64,000 nucleotides of DNA from Candidatus Poribacteria bacterium (lineage in GTDB: Bacteria > Poribacteria > WGA-4E > JAJDTR01). The translations under genes were made by a program, and so were the position numbers. This document shows, one piece after another, positions 56,393-64,000 of this stretch (position 1 is its first letter; each line of letters starts with the position of its first letter). The notes under the pieces were generated by a model that ran no database searches, was not told the origin of the DNA, and was given only the letters and a program-made list of their open reading frames with translations. The stretch covers positions 1 through 64,000 of the forward strand of contig JAPPIK010000014.1 of assembly GCA_028820655.1 (NCBI GenBank). Reading direction: 5' to 3'.

Positions 56393-58534
56393 GTGGCGAA
56401 GAATGAGGAAAAACAACAGTCCATGTTTGAAGGCCGAAAATCAATCGATCCGCGCCGTTTTGAATTAGCTTCCACACGGAACATCGGCATCATGGCACAC
56501 ATTGATGCTGGCAAAACGACAGTAACCGAGCGGATTCTATACTACACCGGCCGCGTGCATCGTTTAGGTGAAGTGCATGAAGGCACGACAACGATGGATT
56601 GGATGGTCCAAGAACAGGAGCGAGGAATCACTATCACCGCAGCTGCCACCGCCTGTCGATGGAAAGACAACCGCATTAATATCATCGATACTCCCGGGCA
56701 CATAGATTTTACTGTCGAAGTTGAAAGATCCTTGAGGGTGCTGGACGGCGCTGTAGCCGTGTTTTGTGCTGTTGGCGGTGTGGAACCGCAATCAGAAACT
56801 GTCTGGCGGCAAGCAGATAAATACCATGTGCCACGCATCGCTCTCATTAACAAGATGGATCGAACTGGTGCCGATTTCTTTCGTACAGTTGAGATGATGA
56901 CCGATCGACTTGGCACGACAACCGTTCCCATACAGTTGCCGATCGGGTCGGCGGAACAATTTAGGGGCATCGTGGATCTTATCGAACTCAAGGGCCTCGC
57001 GTGGGATGAGGCGAATCTAGGCTCGACTGTCCATGAAATCGCCATTCCCGACGAGATGATGGGCATGGTTAACGAATACCGTGAGAAACTGATTGAAACC
57101 GTCGTCGAATGGGATGACGATCTGTTGGGAAAGTATTTCGATGGTCTCGAACTATCTAGTACGGAGATTCGAACAGGCTTGAGAAATGCTGCATTGAGCG
57201 GGAAAGTTGTCCCCATTCTATGCGGCTCGGCTTTGAAAAACAAGGGCGTGCAACCGCTTTTGGATGCGATAGTTTCGTATCTGCCCTCACCTATGGATGT
57301 CCCTGCTATTGAAGCTCTGAACCCTGAAACTCAGGCGATGGAAGAGCGTCTTCCAAGTGACGATGAACCATTCTGTGCACTGGCGTTCAAAATTATGACG
57401 GATCCACATGTGGGCAAATTGACATTCCTGCGCGTTTATTCGGGCATTTTAACCAGGGGAGCGTCCGTATACAATTGCACACGTGGTAAACGTGAAAGAA
57501 TTGGAAGGCTCATGCAGATGCATGCCAACAAACGTGAAGAGCGGGATGCCGTTTATGCCGGCGACATTGTTGCTGCAATTGGCCTCAAGGACATCGCAAC
57601 AGGAGATACCATTTGCGATCCGGACGCAAGAATTACATTAGACACAATGGCTTTTCCGTTACCGGTTATGTCTGTCGCCGTGGAACCTTCCACGAAATCT
57701 GATGTAGATAAGTTGAATCTTGCGCTCCTTAAACTGGCGGAAGAGGATCCAACATTTAAGGTGCATCAGGACGCTGAAACGGGTCAAACGCTGTTATCTG
57801 GGATGGGAGAACTACATCTTGAGATTATTGTAGATCGCCTGACTCGTGAGTTCAACGTCTCGGCAAACATCGGCAATCCGCAGGTTGCCTATCGCGAAAC
57901 GATTCAGAGGCATGCTACATCAGAGGGGCGCTTTGTAAGACAGTCCGGTGGACGCGGGCAATTTGGACATGTAGCGATTGAGATATTTCCGCTGGAAAAA
58001 GGCTCGGAATATGAATTCATTGATGACACCAAAGGCGGGGTCATACCTCAAGAATACATCCCGGCAGTCAACAAGGGCATCCAAAATGCTATGAATACGG
58101 GAGTATTGGCCGGATATCCCGTTGTCGATGTAGGCGTGCGGTTGTACGACGGATCCTTCCATGCCGTAGATTCGTCTGAGATGGCGTTTTCAATCGCGGC
58201 ATCCATGGCCTTTAAGGAGGGTGTGAAGCGCGCCGGTCCTGTTCTGCTTGAACCAATCATGAAGGTGGAAGTCATTGTCCCCGATGAGTATTTGGGCAAG
58301 GTTATCGGGGATTTGAATTCACGTCGCGCACAGATTCTTCAAACAAATCTTCAACCAAAATCGCGTGTCCATGTGATTCAAGCCGCAGTACCTCTTTCTG
58401 AAATGTTTGGATATGTGAAATCGCTTCGTTCTTTAACGCAGGGACGCGCGACGTATTCCATGGAGTTTTCGCATTACAGTAGTGTGCCTTCCGGGGTTGC
58501 GCAAGATGTTATTTCCTTGAAGGAAGTTTCATAG
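56393..58534 (+). CDS. fusA: Translation elongation factor G
   Basis: 713 residues. G1 [20 protein letters not shown], switch [18 protein letters not shown]3 [10 protein letters not shown]4 NKMDRTGAD. Domains II-V are complete, including the C-terminal [21 protein letters not shown] moves tRNAs and mRNA through the ribosome with GTP. GTG 56393 start, 54 bp after rpsG. A short insertion before the G domain ([17 protein letters not shown]) is a little longer than usual. Confidence 0.98.
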   Translation: MAKNEEKQQSMFEGRKSIDPRRFELASTRNIGIMAHIDAGKTTVTERILYYTGRVHRLGEVHEGTTTMDWMVQEQERGITITAAATACRWKDNRINIIDTPGHIDFTVEVERSLRVLDGAVAVFCAVGGVEPQSETVWRQADKYHVPRIALINKMDRTGADFFRTVEMMTDRLGTTTVPIQLPIGSAEQFRGIVDLIELKGLAWDEANLGSTVHEIAIPDEMMGMVNEYREKLIETVVEWDDDLLGKYFDGLELSSTEIRTGLRNAALSGKVVPILCGSALKNKGVQPLLDAIVSYLPSPMDVPAIEALNPETQAMEERLPSDDEPFCALAFKIMTDPHVGKLTFLRVYSGILTRGASVYNCTRGKRERIGRLMQMHANKREERDAVYAGDIVAAIGLKDIATGDTICDPDARITLDTMAFPLPVMSVAVEPSTKSDVDKLNLALLKLAEEDPTFKVHQDAETGQTLLSGMGELHLEIIVDRLTREFNVSANIGNPQVAYRETIQRHATSEGRFVRQSGGRGQFGHVAIEIFPLEKGSEYEFIDDTKGGVIPQEYIPAVNKGIQNAMNTGVLAGYPVVDVGVRLYDGSFHAVDSSEMAFSIAASMAFKEGVKRAGPVLLEPIMKVEVIVPDEYLGKVIGDLNSRRAQILQTNLQPKSRVHVIQAAVPLSEMFGYVKSLRSLTQGRATYSMEFSHYSSVPSGVAQDVISLKEVS

Positions 58535-58640
58535 TGTCTTTGTTGTAATCTGGTATCGTATTCACGTATCTAGTATTGTTTAGACTCACCAAGGCTTAAG
58601 GATTCTTGGTATATCTATTCGAGGAGGAATTTGAACGAAA

Positions 58641-59840
58641 ATGGCGAAAGAAAAATTTGATAGAACCAAACCGCACGTCAATATTGGTACCATTGGCCAT
58701 GTTGACCATGGAAAAACTACGTTAACTGCGGCAATAACCATGGTTCTCTCAAATCTTGCAAGCAAAGACTACGTGATGACCTATGATGAGATTGACAAAG
58801 CTCCTGAGGAAAAAGAGCGTGGCATAACCATCAACACGGCACACGTAGAATATGAAACTGAGAACCGGCACTACGCTCACGTGGATTGTCCTGGCCATGC
58901 TGACTATATCAAGAACATGATCACGGGTGCGGCTCAGATGGACGGAGCCATCCTTGTAGTCTCTGCTGCTGATGGTCCTATGCCTCAAACACGAGAGCAC
59001 GTTCTTCTTGCCCGACAGGTTAACGTGCCTTCTCTCGTCGTATTCTTGAATAAGGCGGACATGGTAGACGACCCCGAATTGCTTGAGTTGGTCGAATTGG
59101 AGGTTCGGGAGTTGCTAGATGAATACAACTTCCCGGGCGACGATATACCGGTCGTGTCAGGATCCGCGTTGGATGCCATGGAATCCAGCGGAGACCCGAA
59201 TAGCGAAGCATGTGCCCCGATTCTAGATTTGATGGCGCAGGTCGATGACTATATTCCCGAACCTGTAAGAGATGTTGACAAGCCGTACTTAATGCCCGTC
59301 GAGGATATCTTTACGATTAGTGGGCGCGGCACAGTGGTAACAGGTCGTGTGGAGCGCGGAATCGTACATGTAGGAGACACTGTAGAAATTGTTGGGCTCC
59401 GACCGACGCACTCTACCGTAGCAACGGGTGTGGAGATGTTCCGCAAACTTCTTGATGAAGGGCGCGCCGGAGACAATGTCGGTGTCCTGATTCGCGGCGT
59501 GGAGCGTAAAGAAGTTGAGCGTGGTCAGGTATTGGCTGCCCCCGGAACGATTACACCGCACACCAAATTTGAAGCTGAGACTTACATTCTGAAAAAAGAA
59601 GAAGGTGGTCGGCACACGCCATTTTTCAGCGGCTATCGTCCTCAATTTTATTTTCGCACCACTGATGTCACCGGTAACATGCAACTTCCGGAAGGCGTTG
59701 AGATGATTATGCCCGGCGACAATACTCGGATCACTGTAGAGCTTTCCAAACCGATTGCGTTAGAGGAGGAACTCAGATTCGCAATCCGAGAAGGCGGGCA
59801 AACTGTAGGTGCAGGTGTTGTTTCGAAGGTCATTGAGTAG
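58641..59840 (+). CDS. tuf: Translation elongation factor Tu
   Basis: 399 residues. [18 protein letters not shown] (P-loop), [15 protein letters not shown] (switch I), DCPGHADYI (with His for GTP hydrolysis), NKADM (guanine specificity). Domains II and III are normal. It delivers aminoacyl-tRNA to the ribosome. ATG 58641 is preceded by GAGGAGG at about 58621-58627. It is 106 bp from fusA. Confidence 0.98.
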   Translation: MAKEKFDRTKPHVNIGTIGHVDHGKTTLTAAITMVLSNLASKDYVMTYDEIDKAPEEKERGITINTAHVEYETENRHYAHVDCPGHADYIKNMITGAAQMDGAILVVSAADGPMPQTREHVLLARQVNVPSLVVFLNKADMVDDPELLELVELEVRELLDEYNFPGDDIPVVSGSALDAMESSGDPNSEACAPILDLMAQVDDYIPEPVRDVDKPYLMPVEDIFTISGRGTVVTGRVERGIVHVGDTVEIVGLRPTHSTVATGVEMFRKLLDEGRAGDNVGVLIRGVERKEVERGQVLAAPGTITPHTKFEAETYILKKEEGGRHTPFFSGYRPQFYFRTTDVTGNMQLPEGVEMIMPGDNTRITVELSKPIALEEELRFAIREGGQTVGAGVVSKVIE

Positions 59841-59894
59841 AATTAGTCGTGCCGAGACGCGTTCTACAAAGTCGTACACCCAATAGGAAGCGAG

Positions 59895-60206
59895 ATGGAC
59901 AATCAGAAAATTCGCATTCGCCTTAAGGCATTCGATCACCGATTATTGGACAAATCGTCGAGCCAGATAGCGGATACAGCCAAACGAACGGGAGCAATTG
60001 TGTCTGGCCCTATACCGCTTCCGATGAAAAAGCATGTCTACACGGTGCAGAGATCGACTTTTAAGGATAAGAAATCGCGTGAACAATTCGAAATGCGAAT
60101 TCACAAGCGGTTATTGGACATTTTGGAAACAACCCCAAAGACCGTAGACGCATTGATGCACCTAGATCTTCCTGCTGGTGTTGATGTGAAGATCACACTT
60201 CTATAA
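59895..60206 (+). CDS. rpsJ: Ribosomal protein S10
   Basis: 103 residues, the usual length ([20 protein letters not shown] to [12 protein letters not shown]). S10 is in the 30S head and, as NusE, takes part in transcription antitermination. It is the first gene of the S10 operon, joined here to the str operon 54 bp after tuf. Confidence 0.98.
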   Translation: MDNQKIRIRLKAFDHRLLDKSSSQIADTAKRTGAIVSGPIPLPMKKHVYTVQRSTFKDKKSREQFEMRIHKRLLDILETTPKTVDALMHLDLPAGVDVKITLL

Positions 60207-60260
60207 TCATGTCGAGACGGTACGTGACGGACTGCCGCCGCCATTCTAGGAATGCGATAG

Positions 60261-60899
60261 ATGCTTAAAGGAATAATAGGCAAAAAGGTTGGAATGACCC
60301 AAGTTTTCGATGAATCCGGGAATGCGTTTCCCGTAACTGTAATCGAAGCTGGACCGTGCCCGATTGTGCAGATTAAGACGGAGAGCCAAGACGGCTACCA
60401 GGCTGTCCAACTAGGCTTTGGGACACGTAAGCAAAACAAAGTCAATCGACCGGAAAACGGACATATCCAGAAGGCAAACGTTTCTCCTCCACGGGCACTG
60501 CGTGAGATCCGTGTCGATAACGCCGATCAACTGTCAGTGGGCTCAATGATTGATTCAGGTATTTTTTCGGTTGGAGACTACGTTGATGTGACTGGTACCT
60601 CGAAAGGTCTGGGTTTCACGGGAGTGGTCAAACGGCATGGATTTTCCGGTGGAAAGAAGAGCCATGGTGGTGAGCAGGACCTTCGGCGACCGGGTTCAAT
60701 CGGTGCAAGTTCATATCCATCGCGGGTGTTTAAAGGTAAGCGAATGCCTGGAAGGCATGGGGGCAGGCGAGTCACGGTTCAGAATCTGGAGGTCATTCAA
60801 GCGGACGCTGAAAGAAGCCTTCTTTTGGTTAAAGGTTCCGTTCCCGGGCCAGCGAATGGATTGCTGTTGATCAACAAAGCTGTTAAGGCCGGCGACTAG
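60261..60899 (+). CDS. rplC: Ribosomal protein L3
   Basis: 212 residues (MLKGIIGKKVGMTQVFDESG at the N-terminus, central loop FSGGKKSHGGEQDLRRPGSIG, RMPGRHGGRRVTVQNLEV). L3 starts 50S assembly and reaches to the peptidyl-transferase centre. It lies 54 bp after rpsJ. Confidence 0.98.
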   Translation: MLKGIIGKKVGMTQVFDESGNAFPVTVIEAGPCPIVQIKTESQDGYQAVQLGFGTRKQNKVNRPENGHIQKANVSPPRALREIRVDNADQLSVGSMIDSGIFSVGDYVDVTGTSKGLGFTGVVKRHGFSGGKKSHGGEQDLRRPGSIGASSYPSRVFKGKRMPGRHGGRRVTVQNLEVIQADAERSLLLVKGSVPGPANGLLLINKAVKAGD

Positions 60900-60937
60900 T
60901 ACCCACGAGACGGTCATGTGACTGAAGGGCGATGATT

Positions 60938-61600
60938 ATGGCAACATACGACGTATACAACCGTTCGGGAGAGGTAGTCAACCAAAAGGAATTATCGGAC
61001 CGATTCACGGACGCTCCGGTGAACACTGATGTTCTACATCAGTGTGTTGTTGCATATCTCGCAAACCGACGGAGTGGCACGGCCTCCACCAAGAACCGTG
61101 CTGCAGTTAAAACGAGCGGCAGGAAATTGCATCGCCAAAAAGGAACCGGTCGTGCTCGTGTAGGGGATGCCGGATCGCCTATCAGAGTTCACGGAGGTGT
61201 TGCGTTCGGGCCAAACCTACGCAGCTATCATCATCACGTTCCCAAAAAGGTTCGAAAACTTGGGCTTTGCTCTGCACTCGTAGACAAGTTTCAGAATGGC
61301 CAATGTGTTCTCATTGACAGTTTCACCTTAGATAGACCGAAGACCAAAGATGTCGTTCAACTTATAGATACTCTCGGTTTGGAAGGTAAGCTTCTCCTAG
61401 TCCTCGATCAGCGAGATCAAAATGTCCAGTTGTCTGTTCGTAACATCCCTCACGTAAGTACATGTATATGGGACGTGCTCAATGTCTACGATGTTTTGGC
61501 ACATGACAGGATTGTAATTACCGAATCGGCTGCCGAGAAATTGGAAGGGAGATTCTTTCCACCAACTAGCGCTTTGAATGAGCAAATGTCGGAACAATGA
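60938..61600 (+). CDS. rplD: Ribosomal protein L4
   Basis: 220 residues. The extended loop that reaches the exit tunnel is clear (GRKLHRQKGTGRARVGDAGSP followed by HGGVAFGPNLRS). L4 also regulates S10 operons in some bacteria. ATG 60938 or the in-frame ATG 60932 could be used; the first residues MATYDVYNR favour 60938. It overlaps rplW by 4 bp. Confidence 0.97.
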   Translation: MATYDVYNRSGEVVNQKELSDRFTDAPVNTDVLHQCVVAYLANRRSGTASTKNRAAVKTSGRKLHRQKGTGRARVGDAGSPIRVHGGVAFGPNLRSYHHHVPKKVRKLGLCSALVDKFQNGQCVLIDSFTLDRPKTKDVVQLIDTLGLEGKLLLVLDQRDQNVQLSVRNIPHVSTCIWDVLNVYDVLAHDRIVITESAAEKLEGRFFPPTSALNEQMSEQ

Positions 61601-61899
61601 AAGATTTATATCAGATTCTATTGAAACCTTTAGTAACAGAGAAAAGCACGGATCTTCGCGAATCGTCCAATAAATATTCATTTGTAGTGGATGTCAACGC
61701 GACCAAAGGAGAGATTCGCCAAGCAGCAGAAGAACTGCTCGATCTTAAAGGGAAGATTCTTGATGTAAGTACATTGCGTGTTCGCGGCAAGCCAAAAGGC
61801 AAACTATTTCAGCACCGACGTGGAAGACGACCCCACTGGAAAAAAGCAATCATTACGGTTGAGCCAGGCACGGACGTCCAGATTTTCGAATCCATCTAA
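61597..61899 (+). CDS. rplW: Ribosomal protein L23
   Basis: 100 residues (LYQILLKPLVTEKSTDLRES, YSFVVDVNATKGEIRQA, KGKLFQHRRGRRPHWKKAII). It lies at the tunnel exit and docks trigger factor and SRP. ATG 61597 overlaps the rplD stop (ATGA), showing translational coupling. Confidence 0.97.
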   Translation: MKDLYQILLKPLVTEKSTDLRESSNKYSFVVDVNATKGEIRQAAEELLDLKGKILDVSTLRVRGKPKGKLFQHRRGRRPHWKKAIITVEPGTDVQIFESI

Positions 61900-62025
61900 T
61901 GTGAGAGCGAAGAAGCAGAAGATTGTGCGCCGGTGGGTCTGCCTCCGTTCGGTAGGTTGCAACACTCCTACTTGATTCCGGCTGGAAGTTATGTATTCGT
62001 TATGTTCGATTGAGGATTATTGATT

Positions 62026-62850
62026 ATGGCAGTCAAAATTTACTCGCCCGTGACACCAAGCCGGCGGTCTATGACCGGGCACTCTTTTGAGGAAATCACC
62101 CGTCATAAGCCGGAGAAATCCTTGGTGAAAGGATTAAAGGAGCATGCCGGGCGCAACGACACTGGCCGAATGACGGTCAGAAGGCGTGGGGGTGGTCACA
62201 AGCGACGGTATCGACATATCGACTTTCGGCGCAATAAGCTTGGTGTGCCAGCAAAAGTAGCCACGATTGAATACGATCCTAACCGCTCGGCGCGGATAGC
62301 ATTATTGCACTACGTGGATGGCGAAAAGCGTTACATCTTGGCTCCCTTGGGGCTTCAAGTCGGTGAGATGTTGAATTCCGGTCCGGATGCGGAGATTAAA
62401 GTGGGCAACGCGCTGCCACTCGACAGAATTCCCCTTGGGTCGGCAGTACATAATGTGGAGATGATTCCCGGCGCTGGCGGACAGTTGGTTCGGAGTGCCG
62501 GCGTGGCGGCACAACTCATAGATCGCGAGGGGAAACATGCACGCCTTCGGATGCCATCTGGGGAAATTCGGTTGCTTCCTGTAAGATGTATGGCGACGGT
62601 TGGGCAAGTTGGAAACGTCGACCATTCAAACATATCGATAGGAAAAGGCGGACGTTCTTGCTGGATGGGGCGGCGCCCGAAAGTGCGCGGTGTTGCAATG
62701 AATCCGGTCGATCATCCACATGGCGGTGGTGAAGGAAAGAGTTCGGGAGGCAGGCATCCTGTGACGCCGTGGGGCGTTCCGACCAAAGGGTATAAAACGC
62801 GAAATCCGAAAAAGAAATCGGGTCAATTTATCGTGACGCGCCGCAAGTGA
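62026..62850 (+). CDS. rplB: Ribosomal protein L2
   Basis: 274 residues. RNA-binding [19 protein letters not shown], and the C-terminal [13 protein letters not shown] near the peptidyl-transferase centre, with the essential His. ATG 62026 follows GAGGA at 62012-62016; the in-frame TTG 62020 is unlikely. 126 bp from rplW, with no promoter seen between. Confidence 0.98.
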   Translation: MAVKIYSPVTPSRRSMTGHSFEEITRHKPEKSLVKGLKEHAGRNDTGRMTVRRRGGGHKRRYRHIDFRRNKLGVPAKVATIEYDPNRSARIALLHYVDGEKRYILAPLGLQVGEMLNSGPDAEIKVGNALPLDRIPLGSAVHNVEMIPGAGGQLVRSAGVAAQLIDREGKHARLRMPSGEIRLLPVRCMATVGQVGNVDHSNISIGKGGRSCWMGRRPKVRGVAMNPVDHPHGGGEGKSSGGRHPVTPWGVPTKGYKTRNPKKKSGQFIVTRRK

Positions 62851-62917
62851 TTCTAATTAAGATTCAACCAGAGCGTTGTCCCTATCAAGGGACAATCTAT
62901 GGAGAAGGAGAGAAGCA

Positions 62918-63187
62918 ATGCCACGTTCTGTGAAGAAAGGTCCCTATATCGATCCGAAACTTCAGAAGAAAATTGAGACTCTGGAACGATCCGGCACAAA
63001 ACGTGTCATACGCACTTGGTCTCGCCGCTCAACGATTACACCGGAGCTTATTGGTCACACACTTGCAATCCACAATGGGAAAAAATTCTTTCCGGTGTAC
63101 ATTACAGAGAATATGGTAGGCCATAAGCTAGGCGAGTTTGCTCCCACCCGCACATTCAGATCGCACGCACGAGGTGCTCGCGCTTAG
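62918..63187 (+). CDS. rpsS: Ribosomal protein S19
   Basis: 89 residues ([57 protein letters not shown]). With S13 it contacts the A-site region of the 30S head. ATG 62918 has GGAGAAGGAGAG just before it; a start at 62876 would add 14 residues without homology. Confidence 0.98.
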   Translation: MPRSVKKGPYIDPKLQKKIETLERSGTKRVIRTWSRRSTITPELIGHTLAIHNGKKFFPVYITENMVGHKLGEFAPTRTFRSHARGARA

Positions 63188-63214
63188 AAAGGCGCATTGG
63201 GGGAGGGTTATTTG

Positions 63215-63562
63215 ATGGAAGCGAGAGCAAGCATAAAAAATGTTCCGGTTGCTCCAAGGAAAGCGCGTTTGGTGGCGGATTTAATCAGGGACAGATTTGT
63301 CGAAGATGCACTGAATCAGTTGGCATTTATTCATAAATCGACATCGGCGACCATTCGGAAATTGATTCAATCTGCCGTGGCAAACGCACAACATCAAGAC
63401 TCGACCATTGATTCAAGTAATCTCTTCATCAAGAGAATCTTCGTTGACGAGGGTTTGACACGAAAATGGATTCGACCGAGAGCGCGCGGAATGGCAAATA
63501 GGATTCTTCGGCGCAGGTGCCATATTACTGTTGTGCTTGATGAGGAAAGAGATGAAAGTTAA
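63215..63562 (+). CDS. rplV: Ribosomal protein L22
   Basis: 115 residues. The hairpin that lines the exit tunnel is present (KRIFVDEGLTRKWIRPRARG, MANRILRRRCHITVVLDE). ATG 63215 is preceded by GGGAGGG at 63201-63207. It is 27 bp after rpsS. Confidence 0.97.
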   Translation: MEARASIKNVPVAPRKARLVADLIRDRFVEDALNQLAFIHKSTSATIRKLIQSAVANAQHQDSTIDSSNLFIKRIFVDEGLTRKWIRPRARGMANRILRRRCHITVVLDEERDES

Positions 63563-63655
63563 GTTGATGATTTCTCTCAAAATGGTATTTTGGGTATTTC
63601 CCAGTGTAGAGTGTCCGGTAAGGGGAGCGGCATAATTTCGACGTTGGAGGTTTGA

Positions 63656-64000
63656 GTGGGACAAAAAACGCATCCGCGTGGGCTACGCCTTGGAATAATA
63701 GAGACTTGGGATTCGAAGTGGTATAGTGAAAAAGAGTATGCCCTTTGGCTTCACGAGGATCTGCAGATTCAGGGGTTCGTCAAGGACAAACTGTCACGCG
63801 CAGGCATTTCACGCGTTGAGGTCGAGCGTGTTGCAGATAGGTGTTCCATAAATATACACACAGCGCGTCCCGGTATTGTCATCGGGCGTCGTGGTGTTGA
63901 AGCAGAGAAACTACAGGTGGAGTTGGAGAAATTTATCGGACGATCGGTTAGGATCAATGTAACTGAGATTAAAACTCCCGAACTTGATGCTCAACTGGTC
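63656..64000 (+). CDS. rpsC: Ribosomal protein S3, N-terminal part
   Basis: 115 codons read from GTG 63656 (TTGGAGG just upstream at 63644-63650) to the end of the window. The protein starts VGQKTHPRGLRLGIIETWDS and reaches the KH-domain GXXG (PGIVIGRRGVEAEKLQVELE). S3 is at the mRNA entry channel. The gene continues past the window. Confidence 0.96.
   Translation, partial: MGQKTHPRGLRLGIIETWDSKWYSEKEYALWLHEDLQIQGFVKDKLSRAGISRVEVERVADRCSINIHTARPGIVIGRRGVEAEKLQVELEKFIGRSVRINVTEIKTPELDAQLV

Noticed and set aside
1-64000. CRISPR array
   Set aside because: No regularly spaced direct repeats of 23-40 bp were found; the only repeats are the 734-bp-offset duplication and the short palindromes.

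Overview
The window reads as a piece of a bacterial chromosome from an uncultured, diderm lineage, most likely Candidatus Poribacteria or a close relative. This rests on the gene repertoire, not on a database match: two phytanoyl-CoA dioxygenase-family genes, paired xylose-isomerase-like TIM-barrel genes, PQQ-propeller, VWA and TPR proteins, a DUF2203 gene, bacterial-microcompartment genes and a lone TAXI-type TRAP permease. Coding density is moderate. Intergenic stretches of 300-900 bp are common, and several are filled with decayed genes or small palindromes.

Layout. 1-1136: right part of an IS3-family element that has cut off the 3' end of a PQQ beta-propeller membrane protein. 3.0-7.8 kb: coaD, malate synthase G, a truncated ExbB-like paralogue, then a microcompartment pair (BMC-H shell protein plus PduL phosphotransacylase) behind its own promoter. 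8.7-13.9 kb: envelope genes, namely a Tyr/Arg-rich secreted protein, a DUF5683-like protein, an NTF2-like lipoprotein and a Wzz/BY-kinase-like protein with a broken P-loop. 14.1-20.9 kb: what looks like one energised outer-membrane module. It has a promoter, two decayed N-terminal copies and the full copy of a 1,113-residue outer-membrane lipoprotein, then an ExbB proton channel fused to a periplasmic carboxypeptidase-regulatory domain, and two ExbD genes, closed by a strong terminator. 20.9-21.8 kb: a dead IS982-family element.

21.9-28.0 kb (minus strand): gltBD glutamate synthase. 28.8-43.9 kb: mixed housekeeping and accessory genes (HepT-like protein, ribokinase, TPR protein, birA, TRAP permease, thiE/tenI-thiD, DUF2203, murJ, zinc-less MDR oxidoreductase, amidase, PhyH dioxygenase). 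44.2-44.5 kb: a cluster of short palindromes. 44.5-47.3 kb (minus strand): a large double-VWA membrane protein. 47.9-51.4 kb: a BMC-P vertex protein followed by a membrane histidine kinase and an NtrC-type regulator that lacks the sigma54 contact motif. 51.5-54.8 kb: folate gene, two sugar-isomerase-like genes and a PhyH gene broken by a nonsense codon. 55.0-64.0 kb: the str and S10 ribosomal operons in standard order (rpsL, rpsG, fusA, tuf, rpsJ, rplC, rplD, rplW, rplB, rpsS, rplV, rpsC, the last running off the window), with a perfect sigma70 promoter and a short leader that ends in a terminator.

The most unusual items are: a microcompartment whose parts are split over 40 kb, with the vertex protein next to a two-component system with a degenerate NtrC regulator; the duplicated outer-membrane protein / fused ExbB / double ExbD cluster with an 18-bp perfect hairpin between exbB and exbD; a weak cobalamin-riboswitch-like stretch antisense to the gltB leader; and a natural Pro91Ser-Gly92Asn change in ribosomal protein S12.
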